Assembly: GCF_900141915.1 (NCBI RefSeq)
Contig: NZ_FQZG01000015.1
Span: forward strand, 1 to 64,000
DNA length: 64,000 nucleotides
Source: Tessaracoccus bendigoensis DSM 12906
GTDB taxonomy: Bacteria; Actinomycetota; Actinomycetes; Propionibacteriales; Propionibacteriaceae
Reading direction: 5' to 3'
Shown here: one piece after another, positions 7,993-16,679 of the stretch
Layout of the letters: the number at the start of each line of letters is the position of its first letter
How positions within the stretch are numbered: the stretch's first letter is position 1
Program-made: the position numbers and the translations under genes
The notes under the pieces: generated by a model
What the model was told of the DNA's origin: nothing
Databases searched by the model: none
Seen by the model: the letters and a program-made list of their open reading frames with translations, nothing else

Positions 7993-8859
7993 ATGGCGAA
8001 CAAACAGCAGCGCATGGACAAGGCCCTCTACGAGGCCGAACTGCTCGTGCTCCAGGCAGAGTTGGTCGCGATGCAGGAGTGGGTCAAGGAGACCGGGGCA
8101 CGGGTCGTCGTGGTGTTCGAGGGGCGTGACGCCGCAGGCAAGGGTGGTGCGATCAAGCGGATCACCGAGTATCTGAACCCGCGCGTCGTGCGTGTGGTCG
8201 CGCTGCCGGCCCCCACGGAACGGGAGCGGACTCAGTGGTACTTCCAGCGCTACGTGCAGCACCTGCCTGCGGCCGGAGAGATCCGCCTGTTCGACCGCTC
8301 CTGGTACAACCGCGCCGGCGTCGAGCACGTCATGGGCTACTGCACGGCCGCAGAGCATCGTCGCTTCCTGCGCCAGTGCCCAATCTTCGAGCGCATGCTC
8401 CTGGAGGACGGCGTCATCCTATTGAAGTACTGGTTCTCCGTCTCCGATAAGGAACAGACGAAACGGTTCAAGTCGAGGCTGACCGACCCGATGCGAAGGT
8501 GGAAGCTCTCGCCGACCGACCTTGAGTCGATCACCCGCTGGGAGGAGTATTCCCGAGCCAAGGACGACATGTTCGTACACACCGACATCGACGGTGCCCG
8601 CTGGAACGTCGTCGAGTCGGAGGACAAGCGCAGCGCCCGGATAAACATGATCCACCACCTGCTCAGCTCCATCCCCTACACCCACGTCGCGCGGCCGTCG
8701 TTGGACTTCCCGAAGCGACCCGCGTCGACGGGCTACCGTCGCACCGACCGCTCACTCCAGTTCGAGGTGCCCGACTTCGCCTCCACCGTCAACGCAGACG
8801 ACCTGTTGGAGCCGTACGTGGACGTCGAAGACGAGCCGCTACCCAACGGTATCGAGTGA
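7993..8859 (+). CDS. ppk2: Polyphosphate kinase 2 family protein
   Basis: This 288-residue kinase of the PPK2 family has a Walker A loop (GRDAAGKGG) about residue 48, the family block LPAPTERE, and the Walker B/lid region FDRSWYNRAGVE. PPK2 enzymes transfer phosphate between inorganic polyphosphate and nucleotides, usually making GTP/ATP from GDP/ADP or the reverse. Family length (about 270-300) fits a single-domain class I enzyme. The ATG at 7993 starts MANKQQ just as relatives do; the open frame further upstream is not homologous. A second PPK2 lies at 23.1-23.8 kb. The last 21 bp overlap the convergent HAD gene, in the first unit of an 18-bp tandem repeat. Confidence 0.9.
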   Translation: MANKQQRMDKALYEAELLVLQAELVAMQEWVKETGARVVVVFEGRDAAGKGGAIKRITEYLNPRVVRVVALPAPTERERTQWYFQRYVQHLPAAGEIRLFDRSWYNRAGVEHVMGYCTAAEHRRFLRQCPIFERMLLEDGVILLKYWFSVSDKEQTKRFKSRLTDPMRRWKLSPTDLESITRWEEYSRAKDDMFVHTDIDGARWNVVESEDKRSARINMIHHLLSSIPYTHVARPSLDFPKRPASTGYRRTDRSLQFEVPDFASTVNADDLLEPYVDVEDEPLPNGIE

Positions 8860-9564
8860 GTCGGTTAGATCGAGTGAGTCGGTTAGATCGAGTGAGTCGG
8901 TTAGGACGAGCGTTGGGAGATCAGCCATCGTGGCGAAGGCCTCCGAAACGCCGAGGTCGAATAGTGTCTCGGCCGACAGATTGGTAGGTCCGGCCGGTGC
9001 GAACCCGAACACGGTCGCCCCTGCCGCTAGGCCCGCCGCCACGCCCGGGCCGGAATCCTCGATGACAACGGCCGTTGCCGGGTCGACCCCCAGAGACGCG
9101 GCTGCCGCGAGGTATACGTCCGGGGCGGGTTTGCTGCGTGCCATCTCCATCCCGCTGAACACGTTCTTTCCGAAGACCTCGGTCAGGCCGGCGATCCCCA
9201 GCTGCATCTCGATCTTGCCGCGGTCCGCGCCCGAAACACACGCCACCGGCAGGTTTGCAGCGATCGTCTGGACGGCGTCGACCGCTCCTGGTACCGGTTC
9301 CAGCCGCTTACGCAGCGCCGCGTCCCTGCGTGCTCGGAACCCCAGGACCCAATCGTCGTCGATGCGGACCCCCGTGTGTTCGAAGATCACCTTCCACTCG
9401 TCCTTGAAGGCCCTGCCCACGAAACGGCGGATGCACTCCTCGACGCTGATGTCCCAGCCGATCTCCTGCAGCATCTCCCGCAGAATCGAGTTGGTGATGG
9501 GCTCGGAGTCGACGAGGACGCCGTCGCAGTCGAACAGGACGCAGGAGAACCGGGAAACGGGCAC
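8839..9564 (-). CDS. HAD-superfamily hydrolase (beta-phosphoglucomutase/phosphatase-like)
   Basis: This 241-residue protein shows HAD motif I FDCDGVLVDSEP, the small helical cap typical of subclass I beta-phosphoglucomutase-like enzymes, motif II around CVSGADR, motif III Lys in SKPAPDVYL, and motif IV VIEDSGPGV. It likely dephosphorylates a sugar phosphate or similar small metabolite in the cytoplasm. The start is a GTG with no strong ribosome-binding site. The C-terminal tail is unusual: three copies of LTDSLD encoded by the 18-bp tandem repeat at 8851-8904, running into the 3' end of the convergent PPK2 gene. The tail is outside the HAD fold and probably dispensable. Confidence 0.85.
   Translation of the reverse strand: MPVSRFSCVLFDCDGVLVDSEPITNSILREMLQEIGWDISVEECIRRFVGRAFKDEWKVIFEHTGVRIDDDWVLGFRARRDAALRKRLEPVPGAVDAVQTIAANLPVACVSGADRGKIEMQLGIAGLTEVFGKNVFSGMEMARSKPAPDVYLAAAASLGVDPATAVVIEDSGPGVAAGLAAGATVFGFAPAGPTNLSAETLFDLGVSEAFATMADLPTLVLTDSLDLTDSLDLTDSLDTVG
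8851..8904. repeat. 18-bp tandem repeat x3 across a convergent gene overlap
   Basis: The unit ATCGAGTGAGTCGGTTAG occurs three times without change. The first copy supplies the stop codon of the PPK2 gene on the plus strand; all three encode LTDSLD in the HAD gene on the minus strand. Unit length is a multiple of three, so changes in copy number keep the HAD frame open. Confidence 0.9.
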
Positions 9565-9668
9565 GACTCAGCACCCTAACCGTCCTGAGGGGTCCTCACG
9601 AAACTGCCGCCGCGCAATCCGGTTGGTGCCGTTTTCGGAGCAGACGTAAGCTCTGCGAGCATTGAGGC

Positions 9669-11021
9669 ATGTCTGGCGGAGTGACCTCTGAGGTGCGTGA
9701 GTTCAACCTCATCCTGGACGTATCCCTGAGGATCGGGGAAGTGCTCCTCTCTTCAGGGGCGGGTGCCGCCGACGTCATCGCGTCCATGCAGGCGGTTGCT
9801 CGACGGCTCGGAGTGAGGCGACCCGAGGTCGACGTCACCTTCACGCAGGTCTCGATGAGCTACTCCTACGACCCGGCGCAGATGCCGCTGACGCTGGTGC
9901 GCCGCGTGACGCACCGTGACATCTACTACGACCACCTGACCAGGGTGAACCAGTTGGTGTTGGACATCGTCGCGGGCCGCGTCGACCTCGCAGGGGCCCG
10001 CAGCCAGATGTCGACCATCGTGTCGACGCCGCATTCACTTCCCAGGTGGGCGGTCACCGTCGCGAGTGGGGCGATGTGTGGCTCGGTCGCCGTGTTCCTC
10101 GGCGGAGGGGCCGCCGTGGCGGTCGTCGCGTTCCTGGCAGGTGCGGCCATCGACAGGGTGATGTGGCTGCTTCAACGGCTGCGGCTCCCGGGCTTCTACG
10201 TGCAGGTCGCCGGTGGGGCTGTGGCGACCCTCTTCGCCGCCGTTGCGGCCGCCAGCGGGCTGAAGGTCGATCCCAGCCTCGTCGTCACGGCAAGCATCAT
10301 GATGCTGCTGGCGGGGATCGGGTTGATGGGCGCACTGCAGGATGCCGTTACCGGGTTCTACGTCACGGCCACGGCCCGGATGATGGAGGCCCTCCTCGCG
10401 ACGGCCGGGATCCTGGCAGGCGTCAGCGGTGGGCTCGGGGTCGCCGCGCTGCTCGGCCTCGACATCGGCTACCTCGAACCCGGCCGGACCGGGTGGGAGG
10501 GGCTGCCCGTGCTCGCACTCGGCTCAGCCGCCTGTGCGGGGGCCTTCGCCGTGTCAGCGTATGCGCCGTGGAGGGTGGTCGCCCCGATCGCTGCCATCGC
10601 CCTGGTCGCCGCGGGCCTTGACCGTATCGTCAGCAACATCGGCGTGTCCCGGCCGTGGGGGACTGCTGTCGCCGCGCTGTTCATCGGCCTCGTCGCCTAC
10701 TCCGTCTCGGGGCGGGTGAAGGTGCCGCCCCTTGTCATCGTCGTTCCGGCCGCCGTCCCGCTCCTGCCGGGCCTGGCCATCTACCGGGGTTTGGCGCTGA
10801 TGACACAGGGAACCGAGGCCAGTTCGTCGGCCGGGTTGTTGGCGATGATGACGGCGGCTTCGGTGGCGATCGCACTTGCTGCTGGCGTGATCCTGGGAGA
10901 GTGGGTCGCACAACCGCTGAAACGGGAGGCCAGGAGGTTGGAAACCCGGCTCGCGGGGCCCCGGTTGGTCGGGCCGCTGAAGTCGGGCTTGAGGAGCCGT
11001 CGTGAGAGAACGGCTGGTTGA
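9669..11021 (+). CDS. thrE: Threonine/serine exporter family protein (ThrE-like)
   Basis: The 450-residue protein has the two-part layout of ThrE: an N-terminal soluble domain of about 120 residues (ILDVSLRIGEVLLSSGAGAADV, then TFTQVSMSY) followed by about ten hydrophobic segments between roughly 125 and 420. Members export L-threonine and L-serine from actinobacteria using the proton motive force and prevent toxic intracellular accumulation from peptide uptake. The C-terminal half contains the repeated helical bundle ending VVPAAVPLLPGLAIYRGL. Start ATG at 9669 gives MSGGVTSEVREFNLIL, as in relatives. It is divergent from the HAD gene across 104 bp and convergent with the mannosyltransferase gene. 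Confidence 0.9.
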   Translation: MSGGVTSEVREFNLILDVSLRIGEVLLSSGAGAADVIASMQAVARRLGVRRPEVDVTFTQVSMSYSYDPAQMPLTLVRRVTHRDIYYDHLTRVNQLVLDIVAGRVDLAGARSQMSTIVSTPHSLPRWAVTVASGAMCGSVAVFLGGGAAVAVVAFLAGAAIDRVMWLLQRLRLPGFYVQVAGGAVATLFAAVAAASGLKVDPSLVVTASIMMLLAGIGLMGALQDAVTGFYVTATARMMEALLATAGILAGVSGGLGVAALLGLDIGYLEPGRTGWEGLPVLALGSAACAGAFAVSAYAPWRVVAPIAAIALVAAGLDRIVSNIGVSRPWGTAVAALFIGLVAYSVSGRVKVPPLVIVVPAAVPLLPGLAIYRGLALMTQGTEASSSAGLLAMMTAASVAIALAAGVILGEWVAQPLKREARRLETRLAGPRLVGPLKSGLRSRRERTAG

Positions 11022-11184
11022 CCCGCCCGGCCCAATCGGCTGCTGGTCGAGCCGCCCGGCGAGTGCTGCGAGCAGGCGTGGTCGTTACCTCCTTGCGTAG
11101 GGTGCAGGGTCTTGACCGCCGCGTCTTTGGGGCAGTCCATAGAGATGGTTGCGTTGGTTTCGTCACGGGCCATTCGTTCCTCAT

Positions 11185-11268
11185 GGCCCGGCTCAACCGT
11201 CGCTCGGCCCGGATCAACCATCGCTCGGCCCGGCTCAACCGTCGCTCGGCCCGGCTCAACCGTCGCGC
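11185..11268. repeat. 21-bp tandem repeat x4 in a convergent intergenic gap
   Basis: Four 21-bp units GGCCCGGCTCAACCGTCGCTC lie head to tail between the convergent 3' ends of thrE and the GT-C gene; unit 2 has two changes and unit 4 one. The rest of the 271-bp gap (11022-11184) shows no gene. A similar style of short tandem repeat occurs in other gaps of this window. Confidence 0.85.
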
Positions 11269-11292
11269 GACCCGGCCCTCCGACCGATCCAC

Positions 11293-13734
11293 TCAGAAGA
11301 ACCAGGCGCCCCGCGTGTAGGCGACCAGACCGACCGTCGCGAACACCGTCATCGTCAACACCGTGTACGTGTGCGCCCGCTCCCGTTTCCCGACGAACGC
11401 GGCCACCATGAACGCGAACGGGAAGAAGGCCAGCGCCAACCTCGGGGTCGAGTAGTACCAGGCGTTGCTGAGGCCGATCAGCAGAGTCGCGCCGACGTAG
11501 ATGGAGTAGCCGAGATAGCCCCGCCACATCAACCACACCAGCAGCACCAGCGACAGCGCCGCGAAGACGACCTCCAACCGCCAGGTGAAGATCTGGTTGG
11601 CGCTGTAATCGCCCTGCCAAGTGTTCCAGGTGGCCAGGAAGCCATCGGTGAACCCAGTGAAGTCGCGGCCCCAGCCGGTGCGCTGCACATCCATGAACGT
11701 CCAGAACGAGCCCCGGACCTTCGCCAGGTACAGGCCGTAGGCCCAGAACGGCAGCGACGCGACGACCATCGCGGCCACCGCAGAGGCCATCTTCCTCCAG
11801 CTCGGCCATGCCCGTCTGGCGAGCTCGATCGCCACCCCGAGAAGCACGAACAGGCCGACGGTGCGGGTGCCGACGGCGACCGCGGTGAACAGCGCCGCAG
11901 GCCAGGGCCGACCCTTCAACCCGTAGTAGAACGCCGGTATCGCGCCAGCAAGGAACAATGCCTCGGTGTATGGCGCGACCAGGAACACCGCGGTCGGAAA
12001 CAACATCAGGTACACGACGGAGCGCTCGCCGTCGAAGCCGTGCAACTCGGCCAACCGGTAAAGGTAGGCAGATGCCACGAACGTGCCGACCGCCGAGATC
12101 AGCAACCCGGCGTGTACCGGCTCGAGGCCGACGGCGATGAGCGCACGGAGAGCCATCGGGAACAGCGGGAAGAAGGCGGGTGCGTTGCCGCCGACGATTT
12201 CGGGCCCGTAGCCTTCCTGGGCGATGGTCACGAAGTGGTGCGCGTCCCACTGCATCCAGATGTCCCATTTGAACTCGGGCTTGGTCTGTTCCGTGGTCAT
12301 CAACCATTGAATTACGTAGGCCCCGATGAAGAAGGTGATCCGTGTGACGACGACGGCGATCGCCGCGGCGGCCAATGGTCGTCGCCAGCGACCCCAGAGC
12401 GACAGGCCCGAGGTGTCGGATCGTGCAGGTTGGGGTGCGGTCCCGAATCGGGGGTGGTCGTTGAGTTCGCCCCCGATCGGGTCGACCAGGTCGGCAGTCG
12501 GCACCTTGTCCCGGGCCGGTCGCAGCACGTCCCAGAGCACCGCGGCGAGAACCCAGACCTCCACGCCGACCCTCGCCAGCAGCGCGAGCCAGTAGAGCCA
12601 GTACGGCCCCGACTGCGTACTGGTGAGGGCGCCGTCGATCCAGCCCCAGACCGCCAGGGTGTAGCACACCTGGGTGATCGTCACGGCGACCAGTTCGCGG
12701 CGGAACGGGCGCGCCACGATCACCGCGAACAGCACCCACAGGCCGGTCTGGGGCGGGAAGGCCGGACCGAGGACCACCGTCGAAAGCACGACGACGGCGA
12801 TAAGGGAACCGACGCGCGGTCGCCGCCCAGTGGTGCGCAGGAACCCGAAGAAGCAGCCGAGCGCGATGGCCAGAACCGCGAAACCGACCGAGCCTGCGTG
12901 CGGCTGGTCGAAGCCCCACAGTTTGGCGAGGTACCAGAGCGAGCCGAAGCCGGGCTCGGCCCCGGCCTGCCCCCGGTAGTAGCCCCAGAGGCGACCGAAA
13001 TCGGTGTAAACCAGCGGGAGGTGGATCGCGAGGAACCCGGCGACCCAGGCAGCCCCGAACTTCGCCGCCGGATACCGGCCGGCCCGGAGCCCGACAGCCA
13101 CGAAGACGGCGAGGCTGATCCCGATCGGCATCGTGCCCGCGCACGACGCGACCGCCAGCACCAGCGCGGCCGGGACGCTTCGTCGCGTGGCGAGCAGCGC
13201 GAGGCCGACGGCGGTCAGCGCGAGGGGGAACAGATCCCAGCTGATCAACCCGACCGCGAGCACGATGGGCGACGCTGCGATCAGGAGCGGATCCCTTGAA
13301 AGCCTGCCCGGTGTGCGTCTCCCGAAGAACCCCGTCGCGACGATCAGGGTGAGGAAGCAGACGAACAGGCCCACGGTGGTCAGGGCGAAGAAGGTGACGC
13401 TGGCGTCGACCTGGGCCTGTTGCGTCGCAGCCCCCGAAACGGGCGCGCCGAGGACGGTGGCCAGCCTGGTGGTGGCGAACACGACCAGGGCCAGGAGAGG
13501 TGAGAGGGCCAGGGCGTCGCCGTCGAACGGTGAAGCCCCGGCGCCGAGCCCGAGCGTGAGGAACGACGTCTGGACGTCGCTGTAGCAGGCGAGCAGGTAC
13601 CGGTCGAAGGTGCCGGGGGTCGTCTGAACGCAGGGGACGGAGCGGAGGAACAGCAACAGGAAAAGGCCGGTTCCGGCCAACACAGACAAGCCGATCGGCG
13701 AGAGTCTGAAACGGGTTGTCGGCTTCACTGGCAT
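11293..13734 (-). CDS. Double-module GT-C membrane glycosyltransferase (mannosyltransferase, PIG-V-like C-terminal half)
   Basis: This 813-residue integral membrane protein has about twenty hydrophobic segments in two blocks separated by a soluble stretch near residues 425-455 (DLVDPIGGELNDHPRFGT). The N-terminal block resembles GT87-type polytopic transferases (acidic residues after TM1 near TFDRY, and a YTDFGRLWGYY loop). The C-terminal block resembles PIG-V/GPI mannosyltransferase 2-like proteins (WDIWMQWDAHHFVTIAQEGY with its WD motif, then FFPLFPMALR). Such enzymes move mannose from polyprenyl phosphate mannose to lipoglycan or protein acceptors outside the membrane. A tandem fusion is larger than either family alone. 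ATG 13734 is preferred to the GTG 33 bases upstream, although neither has a strong ribosome site. Acceptor unknown. Confidence 0.7.
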   Translation of the reverse strand: MPVKPTTRFRLSPIGLSVLAGTGLFLLLFLRSVPCVQTTPGTFDRYLLACYSDVQTSFLTLGLGAGASPFDGDALALSPLLALVVFATTRLATVLGAPVSGAATQQAQVDASVTFFALTTVGLFVCFLTLIVATGFFGRRTPGRLSRDPLLIAASPIVLAVGLISWDLFPLALTAVGLALLATRRSVPAALVLAVASCAGTMPIGISLAVFVAVGLRAGRYPAAKFGAAWVAGFLAIHLPLVYTDFGRLWGYYRGQAGAEPGFGSLWYLAKLWGFDQPHAGSVGFAVLAIALGCFFGFLRTTGRRPRVGSLIAVVVLSTVVLGPAFPPQTGLWVLFAVIVARPFRRELVAVTITQVCYTLAVWGWIDGALTSTQSGPYWLYWLALLARVGVEVWVLAAVLWDVLRPARDKVPTADLVDPIGGELNDHPRFGTAPQPARSDTSGLSLWGRWRRPLAAAAIAVVVTRITFFIGAYVIQWLMTTEQTKPEFKWDIWMQWDAHHFVTIAQEGYGPEIVGGNAPAFFPLFPMALRALIAVGLEPVHAGLLISAVGTFVASAYLYRLAELHGFDGERSVVYLMLFPTAVFLVAPYTEALFLAGAIPAFYYGLKGRPWPAALFTAVAVGTRTVGLFVLLGVAIELARRAWPSWRKMASAVAAMVVASLPFWAYGLYLAKVRGSFWTFMDVQRTGWGRDFTGFTDGFLATWNTWQGDYSANQIFTWRLEVVFAALSLVLLVWLMWRGYLGYSIYVGATLLIGLSNAWYYSTPRLALAFFPFAFMVAAFVGKRERAHTYTVLTMTVFATVGLVAYTRGAWFF

Positions 13735-13789
13735 AACGCTAACCGACCGGCGCGCCAGAAGGCACACCGGTCGGCAGGGGGGAGGAGGG

Positions 13790-14701
13790 TCAGCTGTTGA
13801 GCACCCGGACGGCGGCGCTCAGCGGCATCGAGTTCAGTGTGGTCACGCGCACCCCGGCACGCGGGTTGGCGGCGTCGACGATCTTGCCGTCGCCGATGTA
13901 GATGCCGACGTGGCTGATCGGCGAGTAATAGAAGACCAGGTCGCCCGGCTGCAGGGCCGATGCGGAGACGCGCTTGCCCGCGGAGACCTGGCTGCCCGAG
14001 GTGCGGGGAAGGGTGACGCCGACCTGCTTGTAGGCGTACGTGGTCAGCCCCGAGCAGTCGAACGCGTTGGGCCCGGCCTGGGCGTGTACGTAGCGGCTGC
14101 CGACCTTGCTGAGCGCGGCGGCCACGACCTTCTCGGCCTTCGAGCCCTCCTGCGGCACCCCGGAGATCGCGGCGGCCTTTGCCGGGATCTTGGTGACGGC
14201 CGACGTCGACGAAGACGTGAAGTTGACCATGTTGTTGAAGACCCACTTGGCGCTCTGCGAGTAGCGGCCATTCGAGCCGGAGACCACGGTGGTGAGCGCG
14301 TAGGAGCGGCAGCCGTGCTTGCCGGTGGCGGCGGTGTCACACTCGGTGCGCCACTTCCGGCCGTCCTTGGCCGTCCATGAACCGGTCTTGCCGAGCGGGT
14401 TCGAGGCCCACGAGCTGCGGGCCGAGGGCAGGTAGGTCAGGTTGTTGAACACCCAGCCCTTCGAGGTGACGTACGAGCCGCCGACCTTGGAGATCTTCTC
14501 GCCCCAGATCTTGGTGGTGCAGCGCACGATCTTGGTGGTGTACATCTCGCAGGAGGTCTTCCAGTAGCGGCCGTTGACAAGATGGTCGCCGGGCTGGGAG
14601 TAGACGTTGGTCGCGTTCGCGTGTGCCTCTCCGGCAGGCACGATCCCGACCAGACCCCCGAGGAGGGTTGCGGCCAGGGCTGCGATGGTGCGCTTGAGCA
14701 T
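13790..14701 (-). CDS. Secreted NlpC/P60 endopeptidase with N-terminal W..C repeat module
   Basis: The 303-residue precursor has a clear signal peptide ending AHA-NA. Residues about 33-150 form the same Trp/Cys-rich module found at the C-terminus of the CAP protein (WKTSCEMY, WVFNNLTYLPS, KWRTECDTAATG, WVFNNMV). A linker leads to a C-terminal NlpC/P60 domain with catalytic Cys in FDCSGL and His in ISHVGIYIGDGKIVDA. NlpC/P60 enzymes cut peptidoglycan stem peptides between D-Glu and meso-DAP or similar. The module probably anchors or targets the enzyme to the cell wall. The start is supported by GGAAGG 11 bases upstream. It reads away from the helicase gene and is likely expressed from its own promoter (14738-14765). 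Confidence 0.88.
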   Translation of the reverse strand: MLKRTIAALAATLLGGLVGIVPAGEAHANATNVYSQPGDHLVNGRYWKTSCEMYTTKIVRCTTKIWGEKISKVGGSYVTSKGWVFNNLTYLPSARSSWASNPLGKTGSWTAKDGRKWRTECDTAATGKHGCRSYALTTVVSGSNGRYSQSAKWVFNNMVNFTSSSTSAVTKIPAKAAAISGVPQEGSKAEKVVAAALSKVGSRYVHAQAGPNAFDCSGLTTYAYKQVGVTLPRTSGSQVSAGKRVSASALQPGDLVFYYSPISHVGIYIGDGKIVDAANPRAGVRVTTLNSMPLSAAVRVLNS

Positions 14702-14737
14702 TGTCAGTTGCCTTCCGTAAGACTCTTGGGCAGGAGA

Positions 14738-14765
14738 AACCTAACACTATTGCTGAGAAATCCAA
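14738..14765 (-). promoter_or_regulatory. Candidate promoter of the NlpC/P60 gene
   Basis: On the minus strand TTGGAT (14765-14760) and TAGGTT (14743-14738) are separated by 16 bp in an unusually A/T-rich stretch. This would start transcription about 30 bases before the ATG at 14701. Match to the housekeeping consensus is only partial. Confidence 0.4.
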
Positions 14766-14858
14766 AGCATTGTCTCAGGGAAATTTTCGGGGTGCGAGCG
14801 TGATGAGCCGAATTACATGGGTGTAACTAAAGGCCTTCTCAGACGGGCCTTAGAAACT

Positions 14859-14891
14859 GGTGGCCCGGTCGCTCTGCGCGACCGGGCCACC
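14859..14891 (-). terminator. Intrinsic terminator of the DEAD-box helicase gene
   Basis: A perfect 14-bp stem (GGTGGCCCGGTCGC at 14859-14872 with its complement at 14878-14891) closes a 5-nt loop, 20 bp beyond the helicase stop codon. On the minus strand the stem is followed by AGTTTCT, a short U-rich tract. Confidence 0.8.
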
Positions 14892-14911
14892 GGTGGAAAG
14901 GCTCGTGAGTC

Positions 14912-16405
14912 TCAGCGTCCCCGGCGATGCTGGGCGCTGAACGCGGCAGCGCCGCCGGTGCCGCCAGACGAGGCGGCGGTTGCTGCCCCACTTCGCCGAG
15001 CGTCGCCGCCACGACGCGAGTCGCCACGTCGGGTGTCTCCACCACGAGTGGAGTCTCCGCCACGCCCACCCGCGTTGCGTGCTCCGCCTGAGCGGCAGTT
15101 ACCGTCGTGACGGGTCGCGGGCCGTCCTGCGCCGCCTGAAGATGGACGGCGACGGCGGGACGGGGAACCGCCAGCCGACGCCTGAGGCTGGGGTTGCGGC
15201 TTGTTCGGATAGGCCGTCGTCTGGGCGGCCTCCGGGGTCAGGAAGGTGCGCTCGCCGGGGGCGAGGGACTCGAGCAGCGCGTCGCCCTGCTTGGCCGAGG
15301 AGATCGTCGGGGTGATCTTCGCGGCACGCATGAGGGAGCGGACCTCGCCGGTCTGATCGGGCGTGGCCAACGTCAGGACGGTGCCAGCCTTCCCAGCGCG
15401 GGCCGTGCGGCCGGAACGGTGCAGGTAGGCCTTGTGCTCGGCCGGCGGGTCGGCGTGTACGACCAGTTCGACGTCGTCGACGTGGATTCCGCGCGCGGCG
15501 ATGTCGGTCGCAACCAGGGTCTGGACCGTGCCGGAATGGAACGCCTCCAAGTTGCGGGTGCGGGCGTTCTGCGCGAGGTTGCCGTGAAGGTCGACCGCGG
15601 GAACCCCGAGCTGGATCAGCTGCTTCGCGAGCTTCTTGGCGCCGTGCTTGGTGCGGGTGAAGACGATGGTCTTGCCCGGCGCCGCCGTCAGCTCGGCCAG
15701 GATGGCGACCCGGTCGCCCTTGTCAACCTTGAGGACGTGGTGTTCCATCTTCGCCACGGGCGACTCGGCAGAGTCGGCCTCATGGGTGACGGGCTGGTGG
15801 AGGTAGGCATTGACGAGCACCCCGACGCCCTGGTCGAGCGTCGCGGAGAACAGCATCCGCTGCCCCTTTGCCGGGGTCTTGTCGAGGATGCGTCGCACCA
15901 TTGGCAGGAAGCCCATGTCGGCCATGTGGTCGGCCTCGTCGATGATGGTGATCGTCACGGCAGAAAGGTCGATCGCACCCTGCCCGACGAGGTCGAGGAG
16001 GCGCCCGGGGCAGGCGATCAGGACATCGACGCCCTTTGCCATGGCGCGGACCTGCGGATTCTGGTTGACCCCGCCGAACACCGTCAGGCTGGTGAGCCCG
16101 GCAGCCTTCTCAAGCGGGATGAGGGACTCCTCGATCTGGGCCGCGAGCTCGCGGGTGGGGGCCAGGATCAGCGAACGGGCCCGCTTGGGGCCGGCCTTCT
16201 TGCCGTTGGCCAGTTGGGCGACGAGCGGCAGGAGGAAGGCGTAGGTCTTGCCCGAGCCGGTGCGGCCGCGGCCGAGGACGTCGCGTCCGGCGAGCGAGTC
16301 GGGCAGCGTGGCAGCCTGGATCGGGGTGGGGATGGTGATGCCACGCTCGGCCAGGACGGCTTCGAGGGAGGCGGGCACGCCGAGGCGCGCGAAATCTGAA
16401 GACAA
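14912..16405 (-). CDS. DEAD-box ATP-dependent RNA helicase
   Basis: The 497-residue protein has all DEAD-box motifs in order: Q motif (FARLGV...PTPIQ), Walker A GRTGSGKT, Ia PTRELA, Ib GG and PGR, II DEAD in IIDEADHMADMGF, III SAT, IV-V VFTRTKHGAKK and ATDIAARGIHV, and VI HRSGRTARAGK. It unwinds or remodels RNA, as in ribosome assembly or cold adaptation. The last 100 residues are a basic, low-complexity tail of RGG/RRGD-type repeats (GGDTRRGDSRRGGDARRSG), which binds RNA non-specifically in relatives. I chose TTG at 16405 because AAGGA lies five bases upstream and the Q motif begins at once; the open frame upstream is not homologous. A strong hairpin follows the stop. Confidence 0.92.
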   Translation of the reverse strand: MSSDFARLGVPASLEAVLAERGITIPTPIQAATLPDSLAGRDVLGRGRTGSGKTYAFLLPLVAQLANGKKAGPKRARSLILAPTRELAAQIEESLIPLEKAAGLTSLTVFGGVNQNPQVRAMAKGVDVLIACPGRLLDLVGQGAIDLSAVTITIIDEADHMADMGFLPMVRRILDKTPAKGQRMLFSATLDQGVGVLVNAYLHQPVTHEADSAESPVAKMEHHVLKVDKGDRVAILAELTAAPGKTIVFTRTKHGAKKLAKQLIQLGVPAVDLHGNLAQNARTRNLEAFHSGTVQTLVATDIAARGIHVDDVELVVHADPPAEHKAYLHRSGRTARAGKAGTVLTLATPDQTGEVRSLMRAAKITPTISSAKQGDALLESLAPGERTFLTPEAAQTTAYPNKPQPQPQASAGGSPSRRRRPSSGGAGRPATRHDGNCRSGGARNAGGRGGDSTRGGDTRRGDSRRGGDARRSGAATAASSGGTGGAAAFSAQHRRGR

Positions 16406-16679
16406 GAGGATCCTTAAGGAATCGGTGTCCTGCACGGCGCGCCGGTCTGGGATCACCCTTGGAGGGGCCGCGTGGCGCGGGCAATGGGGAGCCACCTCGA
16501 ATCGGATGGCTGCTCGTCACCGGCGGTCCGTTGCAAGACTGGTCGGACCGCAGGGCTCAGTCTATGCGCGACGTGCAAGTTTCAACGAATCGTTGGTGCG
16601 GACGGCGTGGGATGGGCTGTGTGTGGGGGTGGCCGGTGCTGCGGGGGTTTGGGCGGGTTGCCAGGGGTCTGAGTGCGAT

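Noticed and set aside
10781-13144. 787-codon frame on the minus strand across thrE and the GT-C gene
   Set aside because: It is an out-of-frame shadow of the GT-C gene with Arg/Gly/Ala-rich sequence and no domain.
11149-13299. 716-codon frame on the plus strand
   Set aside because: It is antisense to the GT-C gene and crosses the 21-bp tandem repeat; extreme Gly/Arg/Asp/Pro composition.
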